This document shows, one piece after another, positions 7,496 to 16,531 of a DNA stretch of 64,000 bases. Source of the stretch: Haloarchaeobius sp. HME9146 (lineage in GTDB: Archaea; Halobacteriota; Halobacteria; Halobacteriales; Natrialbaceae). The DNA lies in contig NZ_JAODVR010000001.1 of the NCBI RefSeq assembly GCF_025399835.1, forward strand, positions 2,666,001 to 2,730,000, given 5' to 3'. The notes beneath the pieces are model-generated. The model was not told where the DNA came from. It made no database searches and worked only from the letters and a program-made list of their open reading frames with translations. How positions within the stretch are numbered: position 1 is the stretch's first letter; every line of letters starts with the position of its first letter. The position numbers were made by a program, and so were the translations under genes.

Positions 7496-10153
7496 TCACC
7501 GTGCCGCCCAGTCGACCATCCGGGCATACACCTCGTCCGTCTCCAGCGTTCCCCGGTCGCCGACGAGGACCAGGCCGCGCTTCGCGCGGGTCAGCGCGAC
7601 GTTCATCCGCCGGTAGTCCTCGAAGATGGGGCTGTCGAGGTCGCCGGAGGCGACGAATGAGACGACGATGACCTCCTTCGCCGACCCCTGGAACCGGTCT
7701 ACTGTGTCGACCGCGACGTCCTCGGGGACCTGTTTGCCGATTTCGGCCACCTGTGCCCGGAACGGGGCGATGACGCCAACGTCCTCGGGCGAGAGGCCAG
7801 CGTCGATGTAGGCCTGGACGACTTCTCTGACCTTCGCGGCCTCCACGGCGTCGGTATGACGGTTGTCGTCACCCGGCGTGTCAACCATGACGACCCCGTC
7901 CCGGAGGTATTCAGGCAGCGAGTCGACCGAGAACCCGGACAGGTCTGCGAGCGATCGCCCGGCGACATCGGCGGTAGCGGGACGCAACTGGCCGTCGTAG
8001 AACTCGCGCGAGGAGAACGCCTGGATGCGCTGGGACATCCGGTACTGGCGGTCGAGCAAGATGCCGGCGTCCGGGTACTCGGTCACCAGCCGTTCGAACA
8101 GCGACCGGTGGAGGAACTCGTCGTCGGCCCGCACCACAGGCGGGAGCTGCTGGTGGTCGCCCACGAGGACGAAGCGCGACGCGAGGTTCACCGCCGCGAG
8201 GGTCCCCGGTTCGGTGAGCTGGCCTGCCTCGTCGACCAGCGCCACGTCGAAGTCCTGGTTCCGCATGACCGTCCCGCCGCAGGTCGCGGTCGTGGCGGCG
8301 ACCACGGACGCGGATTCGATTGTCTCGACACACTCCTCGGGGTCGCCGATCTGGTCGAGCCGGAGGTCGAGCATGTCCTCGCGGACGCCCGATTCGGTCC
8401 CGACCCGGCAGATATCTTCGAAGCCCTGTTCGCGCAGCGCTTCGAGCGCGTTGTCGACCGCGCGGTTGGTGAACGCCGAGAGCAGGACGCGCTCGCCACG
8501 CTCGACCATCGCCCGGATGGCTCGCGCGATGGTGTAGGTCTTCCCCGTCCCGGGCGGGCCGTGGATGAGCGCGCAATCCCGGGCAGTGACCGCCTTCCGG
8601 ACCGCCTCGTCCTGCGCCTCGTTGTTGTCGATGAACACCTCGTCCGTCTCCTCGAACGCTGGCTCCTCACGACCGAACAGCACGTCCTTCCGCCGAGAAT
8701 CGCCCTTCAGGAGGGCGTCGTGGACCGCCGTCAGCATCCGGCTGATACCCATCTCGGAGGGGTAGGTGTCGAGCCGGTGCACGTCGACCGGCTCGTCGGC
8801 GGTGAGGACGGCTTCCCCGTCGCCCAGTTTCTCGACGCGGGCGAGTTCGGCGTGGCCGCGGATGGGGTCGCCGTCGCTGGCGAGGACGTAGTCGCCCTCG
8901 CGGATCTTCGAGACCGCCGACGAGGTTCGCTCGGCACGCAACTCCCACCGGCCGGCCGGAAGCTCCCGTTTACCGGACGGTTCCAGGTCGACCAGCGCCC
9001 GGTCCTCGTCGGCACGTTCTGCCGCGGTCTGCTTGTACAGCTTCGCGAACGACCGGTGGGACTCGCGGCGTTCGGCCTCGATTGCCCGGTACATCCGGTC
9101 GAAGTACTCGCGCTCGTCCTCGGGAATGGCGCGGCCGATCTGCCCGGCCTTCGACTCCTGATTCAGCCGGCCCGAGACGACCATGCAGGTGTCGCTCTCG
9201 AAGCAGTACTCGCAGTTCGAGTCCGCCTCGTACCCCGTCGGCACGTCCACGCCGAACTCCATCGCGGCAAGCTCGTTCCGGGCCCGCACGACGAATTTCA
9301 ACAAGCCGTTCCCGATGGAGAACTCCTTGGCGGGCGAGAAATCGCCCGTGAACTCGTCCTTGTCGAGTGCCTTGTTCTTGGTGTAGAGCAGGGTCCCCGT
9401 GTTCACCGGGACGCCGCGTTCCTGCAGGAGCAGCGCATACGCTGCCGCCTGTATCTTGTCCGGGAAGCGCGGGTCGGACTTGAGGTTCTTCCCGGTCTTC
9501 AGTTCGACCGGCTGGCCGCGGCGGATGGCGTCGGCCCGCCCCTTGATGCCGAACGTCTCGGAGATGAGCAACTGCTCGGAGCGCCACTCGTCCTGATCGC
9601 TCAATCGCCCCTGGGCCAGCCAGCCCTCGATGGCGCGGGCGTTCTGTTCGACCTCGCGCTCGACGTCCTCGGCTGATTTCTGGAGCAACCCGAGTTCGAG
9701 TGCGTTCCCGCGAACCCGGTCCTCGACTGATTCGTCCAGGTCGCGTCCGCGGAGCAGATCGCCGAACACCTGGTGGACGATGGTCCCTTTCGTCACGGGG
9801 TACGCCAGTGGTACGGGAGAGAGCTTGTTGAGGTAGTACAGCCGCGGACACTGGACCCACTGGCGGATGTCGGTCACGTTGACGAGGAAGTCGGGTTCGA
9901 CGACCACGTAGGAGTCGCCTGTCGTCGAGTACGACAGCTCGCCCTGGTACTCGTCCTCGTCTGGCTTCGTCACGAGCAGTTCCATCCCCGGTTCGAGGAC
10001 CTCGGCGGTCTCGGTCCACCGCCCCCAGAGCGTCACACTCGTCGGTTCGTCCTCGTGTCGGTCGAGTCCGACCTCCACGAGCTCCGAGGTGCCGTGGCTC
10101 GTGTTGACGGTTCGCGCTTCCCCCACGTCCGTGACGACGCCTCGCAGAGTCAC
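7496..10153 (-). CDS. dna2: Dna2-like nuclease-helicase (RecB/Cas4-type nuclease plus superfamily 1 helicase)
   Basis: About 885 residues. An N-terminal OB-like segment is followed by a Cas4/RecB nuclease region: CPRLYYLNK (first Fe-S cysteine, about residue 100), GRADAIRRGQPVELKTG (catalytic D-ExK, about 204-220) and the cysteine cluster SNCEYCFESDTC (about 316). The C-terminal SF1 helicase has Walker A GPPGTGKT (about 534), VDEAGQ (about 640), and VDRFQGSAKEV. This is the Dna2 layout used in DNA end processing and flap removal. The GTG at 10151-10153 was chosen because a TATA box (TTTATA on this strand, 10177-10182) lies about 27 nt upstream; an upstream GTG at 10186 would sit inside that promoter. 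Confidence 0.9.
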   Translation of the reverse strand: MTLRGVVTDVGEARTVNTSHGTSELVEVGLDRHEDEPTSVTLWGRWTETAEVLEPGMELLVTKPDEDEYQGELSYSTTGDSYVVVEPDFLVNVTDIRQWVQCPRLYYLNKLSPVPLAYPVTKGTIVHQVFGDLLRGRDLDESVEDRVRGNALELGLLQKSAEDVEREVEQNARAIEGWLAQGRLSDQDEWRSEQLLISETFGIKGRADAIRRGQPVELKTGKNLKSDPRFPDKIQAAAYALLLQERGVPVNTGTLLYTKNKALDKDEFTGDFSPAKEFSIGNGLLKFVVRARNELAAMEFGVDVPTGYEADSNCEYCFESDTCMVVSGRLNQESKAGQIGRAIPEDEREYFDRMYRAIEAERRESHRSFAKLYKQTAAERADEDRALVDLEPSGKRELPAGRWELRAERTSSAVSKIREGDYVLASDGDPIRGHAELARVEKLGDGEAVLTADEPVDVHRLDTYPSEMGISRMLTAVHDALLKGDSRRKDVLFGREEPAFEETDEVFIDNNEAQDEAVRKAVTARDCALIHGPPGTGKTYTIARAIRAMVERGERVLLSAFTNRAVDNALEALREQGFEDICRVGTESGVREDMLDLRLDQIGDPEECVETIESASVVAATTATCGGTVMRNQDFDVALVDEAGQLTEPGTLAAVNLASRFVLVGDHQQLPPVVRADDEFLHRSLFERLVTEYPDAGILLDRQYRMSQRIQAFSSREFYDGQLRPATADVAGRSLADLSGFSVDSLPEYLRDGVVMVDTPGDDNRHTDAVEAAKVREVVQAYIDAGLSPEDVGVIAPFRAQVAEIGKQVPEDVAVDTVDRFQGSAKEVIVVSFVASGDLDSPIFEDYRRMNVALTRAKRGLVLVGDRGTLETDEVYARMVDWAAR

Positions 10154-10293
10154 TGTCGGTGTTCCGTCGGCCTCGGCTATAAACACTGGCTCTCACTCTG
10201 GGCATCGACTGCTGAAACGGCTACAGGTCCGGTAGCCCCTACCTCGGTGACTGTTTATACGTTGTGTCGCCTCTGTGACTACAGAGACCTTCA
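10153..10293. promoter_or_regulatory. Divergent promoter region between dna2-like gene and Bat-like regulator
   Basis: This 140-base gap holds two archaeal TATA-like boxes facing outward: TTTATA on the minus strand (10177-10182), about 27 nt before the GTG of the Dna2-like gene, and GTTTATAC on the plus strand (10253-10260), about 35 nt before the ATG of the Bat-like regulator. The spacing on the minus side implies a leaderless mRNA. Confidence 0.6.
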
Positions 10294-10961
10294 TGAGCAT
10301 CATCGCAACGTTTCAGGTCCCTCCGGAAGACTTCCCGCTGGGTCCCGTATTGCAGTCGCTCGGAGAGGTCGAGGTCCAGATGGAGCGCATCGTACCGCTG
10401 AGGGGACGGGTCATCCCGTTCGTCTGGGTGTCCGGGGATGACGCGGAGGAGGCGGACATCGAGCAGGCGCTCGAGGAGCACGAGGAGGTGGAGGACGTTT
10501 CCGTCCTGGATCACATCGGGAACGATTGGCTCGTCCGGCTGGAGTGGCAACCCGAACTCGGGGGGCTGCTGGAGGCGATTCTCGATTCAGAGGGGGTGCT
10601 CCTCGACGCCTCCGGGTCGAACGACGAGGGTCGTTTCAGCGTCCAGTTCGACGACCACACCGGCGTCTCGGAGTTCCACCAGCACTGTCAGGACAACGGT
10701 ATCGAAGCGACGTTGCTGCGGCTTCACACACCCGAGGAACGGCCAGCGGCCTGGGCCGACTTCGGACTCACCGAATCGCAGTACATTGCGCTCGTCACTG
10801 CTCACGAGGCGGGGTTCTTCGACGTCCCACGGGGGACCACCCTCACACAACTCGCGGACGAGTTCGGAATCTCGGACAGTGCGATCTCACAGCGGATTCG
10901 TCGCGGGATAGACGCACTGATAGAGAACACACTCCTCGTGCCGGACCAGGACCAAGACTGA
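10293..10961 (+). CDS. Bat-like HTH transcriptional regulator (HTH_10 domain)
   Basis: 222 residues starting MSIIATFQVPPEDF, the usual opening of haloarchaeal Bat/DmsR-type regulators. Residues 1-150 form the variable sensor-like domain. The C-terminal block LTESQYIALVTAHEAGFFDVPRG followed by TQLADEFGISDSAISQRIRRG is the HTH_10 DNA-binding domain. No GAF or PAS domain is present, so the signal is unknown. Many such regulators act on nearby genes; the neighbours here are the divergent Dna2-like gene and a downstream hypothetical, neither of which defines the regulon. The in-frame GTG at 10275 is an alternative start. Confidence 0.88.
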   Translation: MSIIATFQVPPEDFPLGPVLQSLGEVEVQMERIVPLRGRVIPFVWVSGDDAEEADIEQALEEHEEVEDVSVLDHIGNDWLVRLEWQPELGGLLEAILDSEGVLLDASGSNDEGRFSVQFDDHTGVSEFHQHCQDNGIEATLLRLHTPEERPAAWADFGLTESQYIALVTAHEAGFFDVPRGTTLTQLADEFGISDSAISQRIRRGIDALIENTLLVPDQDQD

Positions 10962-11010
10962 GTCGGCCGCCAGCGATACGTTCTTTCCTCCGCGGTGAAT
11001 ACTCGGCAGT

Positions 11011-11562
11011 ATGCGGGTTCGAGACTGGGACGATATCGTCTCCGAGGTAGTCGAGTCGAAGGCAGACCCGGAGGGCTGGCGCGCCGTCGCCGGCGACCGG
11101 GCGAACGGCCTGGGCGAGGACTTCTACGTCGGACACCGAAACAGCGGCGTCTACCACCTCAAGACCTACGCGAAGAACCCATACGAGGTCCGCGGCGTCG
11201 GAACGCAGGTGGCACGCAAGCTGGACGACGAGATCGGCTCGTTCTTCCCCGAACAGCAGGAGGCGAGTCGCTTCGCTGTCCAGTCACCACCCGAGGACGA
11301 GGACGACGCCGAGGACAAGGCCAAGAAGTTGCAGGCGGTGCTCCAGGCCCACGCGGACGCGCCGACGACGCCGGGCGACCTGTTCGACGACATGATGGAC
11401 GCGCTGGAGAGCCCCGCGTTCGGCCCGATGGAGTACGACCAGTACGACCGCCCCGAGAAGCTGGACGACCTCGCGACCACGTTCGAGGACGCAGAGACGG
11501 TGCTCAACAGCGAGCTGGACGACCTCATCGGTGACGACGAGGTCGACCGCGGCTTCATGTGA
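11011..11562 (+). CDS. Haloarchaeal hypothetical protein
   Basis: 183 residues, very acidic. Residues 1-75 look like a compact globular domain containing EDFYVGHRNSGVYHLKTYAKNP. The rest is charged and helical, including DDAEDKAKKLQAVLQAHA, with a C-terminal tail LDDLIGDDEVDRGFM. There is no signal peptide, membrane segment or catalytic signature. I do not recognise a named family; it looks like one of the conserved haloarchaeal proteins of unknown function. It starts 49 bases after the Bat-like regulator on the same strand, so co-transcription is possible. Confidence 0.75.
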   Translation: MRVRDWDDIVSEVVESKADPEGWRAVAGDRANGLGEDFYVGHRNSGVYHLKTYAKNPYEVRGVGTQVARKLDDEIGSFFPEQQEASRFAVQSPPEDEDDAEDKAKKLQAVLQAHADAPTTPGDLFDDMMDALESPAFGPMEYDQYDRPEKLDDLATTFEDAETVLNSELDDLIGDDEVDRGFM

Positions 11563-11749
11563 TTCTGGAACGCGTACGCTGACGAGCTGGCGAACAGGCG
11601 GTACCGATGGCCGACTCCCGGCGGGCCGCACCGCGCACCCGCGACGCCCGCCGGGGCGATTCTCAGTGCATACCGGCGGTGGCCGCGTCATGGTATTTGA
11701 ACCTCGGTGGAAAGGTGCTTTCAAGCCACCCCGTCCCTTTCGCACGAAC

Positions 11750-12133
11750 ATGAGCGCCGAGGACACCATCAGGGACTACTACGAAGCCCTCCGTCGTGGT
11801 GAACCGCTGTATCCGTACTTTCTGGAGGACGACGCGACCTGGAAGGGCGCGATAAGCAACCAGTACAGCGGCTACGACACGGTCGCGGAGGCCCTGCGCA
11901 AGCAGAGCAAGACGACCGACGAGTGGACCGTCGAGAGCCACGACCTGTCGGTCACCGAGCGCGACGACTACGCCATCTTCCACGACGAGGTCCGGCTGGC
12001 CTGGACCAACGTCGAGACCGGGCAGCGCTGGGGCTTCGACTCGCGCTGGAGTGGGACCCTGGAGTGCATCGACGAGGCCGACGAGGAGTGGCAGTTCGTG
12101 AGCATGCACGTCTCTGCACCACACGATCTCTAA
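11750..12133 (+). CDS. NTF2/SnoaL-like fold protein
   Basis: 127 residues. The N-terminal helix MSAEDTIRDYYEALRRGEPL, then FLEDDATWKGAIS, and C-terminal strands WGFDSRWSGTLE and WQFVSMHVSAPHDL match the cone-shaped NTF2/SnoaL/DUF3225-like fold (ketosteroid isomerase superfamily). Such proteins bind small ligands in haloarchaea or act as isomerases, but no catalytic Asp/His set can be assigned. The ATG at 11750 is preferred over an upstream frame that runs through an AT-poor, non-conserved region. A TATA-like TATTTGA (11695-11701) lies upstream. Confidence 0.75.
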   Translation: MSAEDTIRDYYEALRRGEPLYPYFLEDDATWKGAISNQYSGYDTVAEALRKQSKTTDEWTVESHDLSVTERDDYAIFHDEVRLAWTNVETGQRWGFDSRWSGTLECIDEADEEWQFVSMHVSAPHDL

Positions 12134-12149
12134 GATGGTCGGGCCCTCG

Positions 12150-12362
12150 ATGTCAGAGGACGACCGTCGCATCGGGATGAACAGACTCCGCTACGTCTTC
12201 GTCGGGATGGTCGCCGCGTCGGGGGCGATGGTCGCGCTGCAGGTCGAAGCGTCCCTGCTCTACATCCTCGGCGGCCTCGTCGGTGGGGCCGTCGCCGGGG
12301 CGTTGCTGTGGGCGTACCTCGTCCACGCGTTCCGACAGGGGAGTTCGCGAGAACGACGCTAG
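12150..12362 (+). CDS. Small membrane protein of unknown function
   Basis: About 70 residues with two hydrophobic segments (YVFVGMVAASGAMVALQVEA and LLYILGGLVGGAVAGALLWAYL) separated by a short turn, and a basic C-terminus RQGSSRERR. The start MSEDDRRIG at 12150 is preferred; MVGPS at 12135 is in frame just two bases after the upstream stop. Its stop codon shares a CTAG with the stop of the convergent lipoprotein gene. No family recognised. Confidence 0.6.
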   Translation: MSEDDRRIGMNRLRYVFVGMVAASGAMVALQVEASLLYILGGLVGGAVAGALLWAYLVHAFRQGSSRERR

Positions 12363-13495
12363 TTCTCCCGGAGAATCACCGGTTCCCCGTCTTTCACGGA
12401 TAACCAGATACCGCCGCCCGAGTACGGGCAGGTGTTCCAGGTGACGGTCTCGGTGTGCTCGCCGACCGTTATCGTCGCCTCGAACGACCCACCGATGGGA
12501 ACCGCGACGGAGAGCGGGCTCCAGCTCCCCGGGTCGACCGTGACCGACCCTGTCGCGCCCTGGACGTACTCGTTGGTCAGCGAGAGGTCCACCGTCCGGG
12601 GAACCTCGTCCTTGTTCTCGACGAAGAGCTGTACTCGGCGCTTCCCGAGCGATGCGACCCTGCTGCAGCCGACGAGGAGACGGCTCGAGTCGTCGACCAC
12701 GACCGCGAGATTCGCCCGGTCACCGCCCACGTGCCACCAGAAGTGGCGGTCCTGGCCGTCTGCAGTCCCGGCAGCCACGCTGTACGTGCCCGCCGTCACG
12801 ACCGGGTCTGGAATCCAGATTTCGGAGCCTGGCGGGACCACGTACAATCCGTCGAACACCGCCTGACCACCATACGCGACGTGGAGTTTCAGCTCCGTGG
12901 CGGCCGACGATTCGTTCCGAAGCGCTGCCCTCGTGAACATGACCTCGCCCTCACCTGTGTCGACTGGATGCGCGATGGCCCGGCCCCTCATCGCACGACA
13001 GTCCGGCTGACAGCGCAGGACCTCGGTCGCCTCGAGCTCGTCCCCAGGCCAGAGTGCGAGCCGGAGCTTGTGGGAGTCCAGATCGACGGCCCACGTCCGT
13101 TCGACGGTCCACCGCCGGTTCTCGGTCGGGGCCTGGGCGACGTCGAGAGAGATTCCGTAGTCGCCGATTGCACTCAGTGGGCCGACCCAGAGATACCCCC
13201 CGTCGCTGACCGTCCTGCTCTCCCACCCGACGAGCACGTCGTTCCTGTGGACCGAGACCGTCACCTCGCGGTCTTCTCCGGAGCGGTTCTGGAACTCGAC
13301 CATCGCCTCTGGAATCGCGGGGAACGAGTCCTCGGTCGTGGTCGGTTCCCCTGTCGTCGGTTCATCCGTGGTCGGCAACAGGTCGACGGTGAACGGCTCC
13401 CTCGTCCTGGTCCCGGGACCGAGCACACCGCTGCACCCGGCCAGGCCAGTCGTCACGGCTGCAGAGACCGCCCCGAGCAGGGCCCGACGTTTCAC
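12359..13495 (-). CDS. Haloarchaeal lipoprotein of unknown function
   Basis: 378 residues. The N-terminus KRRALLGAVSAAVTTGLAGCSG gives a Tat-like signal and a LAGC lipobox; a Thr/Pro/Glu linker follows (about residues 35-60). The mature part is beta-rich, with three similar blocks that each contain a strand such as VEFQNRSGEDREVTVSVHRN, TRAALRNESSAATELKLHV and VQLFVENKDEVPRTVDLSL, suggesting repeated immunoglobulin-like sandwich domains. I do not recognise a family; an envelope-located binding or structural role is inferred. The stop overlaps the neighbouring small membrane gene by four bases. Confidence 0.75.
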   Translation of the reverse strand: MKRRALLGAVSAAVTTGLAGCSGVLGPGTRTREPFTVDLLPTTDEPTTGEPTTTEDSFPAIPEAMVEFQNRSGEDREVTVSVHRNDVLVGWESRTVSDGGYLWVGPLSAIGDYGISLDVAQAPTENRRWTVERTWAVDLDSHKLRLALWPGDELEATEVLRCQPDCRAMRGRAIAHPVDTGEGEVMFTRAALRNESSAATELKLHVAYGGQAVFDGLYVVPPGSEIWIPDPVVTAGTYSVAAGTADGQDRHFWWHVGGDRANLAVVVDDSSRLLVGCSRVASLGKRRVQLFVENKDEVPRTVDLSLTNEYVQGATGSVTVDPGSWSPLSVAVPIGGSFEATITVGEHTETVTWNTCPYSGGGIWLSVKDGEPVILREN

Positions 13496-13556
13496 GTGTA
13501 TTATACGTCGAGACCGGAGAAAAACAGCGTACTTGTCCGGTCAGGTCGATGCCGTG

Positions 13557-14522
13557 TTACGGATTGACGCGGGCTATCCACTTGCGCGGCGACTCCAGCT
13601 CCTCTTCCGTCGGGAGGTTCTCTGGCCCGTCCCAGACCACGCCGGCGGCGGCGATGCCGCGCTCGGCCGCGACGTACTCGAAGAAGTCTTTCCCGCGTTC
13701 GTACTGCTGGCGCTTGAGCCCGAGGCCGAGCAGGCGCTTCGCGAGCTTGCTCAGTGGGCCTGCCCCCTTCCGGCGGGCGTCGACCTTCCGGCGGAGGTCC
13801 TCGTACTCGTCGTCGAAGGCGTGGTCCATCAGGAGTTCCGCGTAGCCCTCGACGACGGTCATCGCGGCGTTCATCTCGCGGAACGCCTCGCGGTCGAGTT
13901 GGCCGTGTTTGAGCTCCGCGAGGCCCTCCTCCATGCGGGACTCGAGGTACTCCGAGAGCCACGGGGCGGCCCCGAACTCGGCGGCGTGGGTGACCTCGTG
14001 GAAGGCGATCCAGCGCCGGAACCGCGGGTAGTCCACGTCGAGTGCGTGGGCGACGCGGTCGATGTTGGGGTGAACGAAGTACAGCGCGTGGTCGGCGTCG
14101 ACCTCGTCACCGGCCAGCAACAGCGGGTCGTACTGCCCGAGGACGTTCCGGGCGAGGAACCCGAGCATGAACGACATCGTGCCGGTGTTGACGGTCCGGG
14201 CGAGACCCGGGAACATCGACCCTTCCTGCGCTTCGAGTGGGTGGAGGACCCGACGGAACGTGTCGATGTTCGCGTCTATCCAGTGGTGGCGGTGCTGTAT
14301 CTCGATGGTTCGCGGGACGTCGAAGTCGATACCGGCGACCTCGCGGACGCGGTCTCGCGCGTCCCGAACGTCCGTCGCGTAGCCAGCTTTCTCGGCGTCC
14401 GTCAGGCGTACCGACCCGGGGTCGGTCGCACCCTTCGCCGCTTCGGCGACCGCGTGCCAGTCGATGACGCCGTCGCCACTGGAGGAGGAGGCGACCGCGC
14501 GAACACTACGAAAGAGACTCAC
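13557..14522 (-). CDS. Zincin-like zinc-dependent metalloprotease family protein
   Basis: 321 residues. The zinc motif HEVTHAAEF (HExxH) lies near residue 180 and is followed by VEGYAELLMDHAFDDEY, which supplies the third ligand region. The pattern, with an N-terminal VDW/IDWHAVAEAA-type block, matches the family often labelled coenzyme F420 biosynthesis-associated or zinc-dependent metalloprotease (DUF2342/zincin_2). Its real substrate is unknown. The GTG at 14520-14522 (VSLFRSVRAVA) was chosen because it matches the usual family start; the upstream extension uses a TTG. Confidence 0.8.
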   Translation of the reverse strand: MSLFRSVRAVASSSSGDGVIDWHAVAEAAKGATDPGSVRLTDAEKAGYATDVRDARDRVREVAGIDFDVPRTIEIQHRHHWIDANIDTFRRVLHPLEAQEGSMFPGLARTVNTGTMSFMLGFLARNVLGQYDPLLLAGDEVDADHALYFVHPNIDRVAHALDVDYPRFRRWIAFHEVTHAAEFGAAPWLSEYLESRMEEGLAELKHGQLDREAFREMNAAMTVVEGYAELLMDHAFDDEYEDLRRKVDARRKGAGPLSKLAKRLLGLGLKRQQYERGKDFFEYVAAERGIAAAGVVWDGPENLPTEEELESPRKWIARVNP

Positions 14523-14560
14523 GCACCCGAGTTGGGTCCGTGCGGCCAAAACCCTTCTGT

Positions 14561-14863
14561 CTATTCTTCCAGCTCGACCATCTCCGGTTCGAACTCGTCG
14601 GCCGCGTCGTCGCCCAGGAGGTTCCGGACGACAACGGCGACCAGGACGAGGGCGACGAACCCGGCGAGCAGGAGCAGGGGGTTCGGGGCTCCGCCGCTGG
14701 CGTCCTCGGCAGCCGGTTCGGACTCCGTAGCTGCATCGGCTGCGACCGCCGCGGTGCCGCCGTCTGTCGCCGCCTCTGCCTCCTCGTCGGCGTCGCTGCC
14801 GATGACGTTGCTGAAGCTGACTTCGTCGTTGAGGTGGAGTTCGAGGAACGTGAATTTCTCCAT
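14561..14863 (-). CDS. Small acidic single-pass membrane protein
   Basis: 100 residues starting MEKFTFLELHLNDEV. An acidic, Ala-rich linker (about residues 25-60) precedes one strong transmembrane helix LLLLAGFVALVLVAVVVRNLLG near residues 63-84, and the C-terminus DEFEPEMVELEE is again acidic. It lies 38 bases upstream of the metalloprotease gene on the same strand, so the two may be co-transcribed. No family is recognised and no function is proposed. Confidence 0.65.
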   Translation of the reverse strand: MEKFTFLELHLNDEVSFSNVIGSDADEEAEAATDGGTAAVAADAATESEPAAEDASGGAPNPLLLLAGFVALVLVAVVVRNLLGDDAADEFEPEMVELEE

Positions 14864-14961
14864 ACTAGTCAGTTCCGCGACAGTGGCCTTAGGCGTTGTG
14901 TTCACCGCCCCTGTCGTGGCACAACCGGGGCCTTCAAATCGCGCCCGTCCCACGCACGGGT

Positions 14962-16026
14962 ATGAACGATTCGCAGTGGGACTTTCTCACGGAACTGCTG
15001 GAGACGCCGAGTCCGTCGGGCTACGAGACCCGCGGCCAGCGCGTCTGGGTCGATTACGTCGAACAGTTCGCGGACGAGGTCCGCACCGACGAGTACGGGA
15101 ACGCGGTCGCGAAGTACGAGGGGAGCGACGACGGCCCGACCGTCGCCCTGACCGGCCACGCCGACGAGATCGGCTTCATCGTCAACCGCATCGACGACGA
15201 CGGCTTCATCCACCTCGGTCGCATCGGCGGGTCCGACCGCACGGTCACGAAGGGCCAGCACGTGACCGTCCACACCGCCGACGGGCCGGTCTCCGGCGTC
15301 ATCGCACAGACCGCCATCCACCTCCGCGACCCCGACGACGACAAGATCGACGACATCTCGGAGCAGGCCGTCGACATCGGCGCGGCAGACAAGGACGAGG
15401 CGACCGAGGTCGTCGAGGTCGGTGACCCCATCACGTTCTCCAGCACGGTCGAGGAACTCATGGGCACGCGTGTCGCGGCCCGCGGGATGGACAACCGGGT
15501 CGGGACGTGGACCGCCGCCGAAGGGCTCCGGATGGCCGCCGAGGCGGAGGTCGACGCGACCGTGTATGCGGTCTCGACCGTCCAGGAGGAACTCGGTACG
15601 CGAGGCGCGAAGATGGTCGGCTTCCAGCTCGACCTCGACGCCGTCCTCGTGGTCGACGTGACCCACGTCTCGGACTACCCCGGTGGCCAGCCCGACAAGG
15701 CGGGCGACATCGAACTCGGCGCGGGCCCGGTGGTGGGGCGGGGCAGCGCGAACCACCCGGTCGTCACCCAGGCGGTTCGCAAGGCCGCCGCAGACGCCGA
15801 TATCGACGTGCAGTTGCAGGCGGCAGGGATGGGTACCGGCACCGACGCGCGGGAGTTCTTCGTCGCCCGCGGCGGCGTCCCCACGGTCAATATCAGCGTC
15901 CCGAACCGCTACATGCACACCCCCGTCGAGGTCATCGACACCGACGACCTGGAGGAGGTCGCGGAACTCCTGGCCGCGTTCGCCGGGCAGGCGAGTCGCT
16001 ACGACTCCTTCGCCGTCGACGTGTAA
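14962..16026 (+). CDS. M42-family metallopeptidase (TET-type aminopeptidase)
   Basis: 354 residues. Dizinc ligand motifs of the M42 family are visible: TGHADEIG (His, Asp base), RGMDNRVG (bridging Asp), VQEELGTRGAK (catalytic Glu and metal Glu), VVDVTHVSD (Asp) and YMHTPVEV (His). The early SPSGYE segment is also typical. Archaeal homologues form tetrahedral dodecamers that remove amino acids from peptides released by the proteasome. Secreted endoglucanase annotation found for some relatives does not fit, because no signal peptide is present. The ATG follows a short leader behind a TA-poor region. Confidence 0.92.
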   Translation: MNDSQWDFLTELLETPSPSGYETRGQRVWVDYVEQFADEVRTDEYGNAVAKYEGSDDGPTVALTGHADEIGFIVNRIDDDGFIHLGRIGGSDRTVTKGQHVTVHTADGPVSGVIAQTAIHLRDPDDDKIDDISEQAVDIGAADKDEATEVVEVGDPITFSSTVEELMGTRVAARGMDNRVGTWTAAEGLRMAAEAEVDATVYAVSTVQEELGTRGAKMVGFQLDLDAVLVVDVTHVSDYPGGQPDKAGDIELGAGPVVGRGSANHPVVTQAVRKAAADADIDVQLQAAGMGTGTDAREFFVARGGVPTVNISVPNRYMHTPVEVIDTDDLEEVAELLAAFAGQASRYDSFAVDV

Positions 16027-16134
16027 CACGACTCCCACGTCACCCCCGCGCGAGCGCCGTCACGCCCGAATCGACCCGTGTTTCGGTCGAACTAACTCGG
16101 TACGTTTAAGCACGCGACGGAAGGCCTTCGAGGT

Positions 16135-16329
16135 ATGAGCGAACAGAGTGGACGACCGCTCGATGTTCTCGAAGCCGCAGTCGGCGAGGACGTCACGGTC
16201 AAACTCAAGGACGGCGAAGCGTACGAGGGAGAACTCACCGGCTACGACCAGCACATGAACCTCGTCCTGGAACAGGACGACAACACAACCATTATACGCG
16301 GCGATAACGTCGTCTCGATAAGCCCATGA
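16135..16329 (+). CDS. lsm: Archaeal Lsm (Sm-like) RNA-binding protein
   Basis: 64 residues. The Sm1 motif ([19 protein letters not shown], then MNLVLE) and Sm2 motif ([12 protein letters not shown]) are both complete. Archaeal Lsm proteins form seven-membered rings that bind U-rich RNA and small RNAs. A TATA-like TTTAAG (16104-16109) lies about 30 nt before the ATG. The TGA stop overlaps the ATG of rpl37e in the order ATGA, so the two genes are translationally coupled, an arrangement conserved across archaea. Confidence 0.96.
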   Translation: MSEQSGRPLDVLEAAVGEDVTVKLKDGEAYEGELTGYDQHMNLVLEQDDNTTIIRGDNVVSISP

Positions 16330-16499
16330 CTGGCGCAGGAACACCCTCCCAGGGGAAGAAGAACACCACCACACACGTCAAGTGCCGACGCTGTGGTGAG
16401 AAGTCGTACCACTCGAAGAAGAAGGTCTGCTCGTCCTGCGGATTCGGCGACTCCGCCAAGCGTCGCGAGTACGCCTGGCAGTCGAAGGCCGGCGAGTAG
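16326..16499 (+). CDS. rpl37e: 50S ribosomal protein L37e
   Basis: 57 residues starting [20 protein letters not shown]. The zinc-ribbon cysteines [10 protein letters not shown] and CSSCGFG are intact, and the basic C-terminus [13 protein letters not shown] is as expected for L37e (eL37), a 23S rRNA-binding protein of the large subunit. It overlaps lsm by four bases and is short enough to be missed by simple ORF cut-offs. Confidence 0.96.
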   Translation: MTGAGTPSQGKKNTTTHVKCRRCGEKSYHSKKKVCSSCGFGDSAKRREYAWQSKAGE

Positions 16500-16531
16500 A
16501 TTCGAAGGTTTCTCTCTTCACAGCAATCGAC

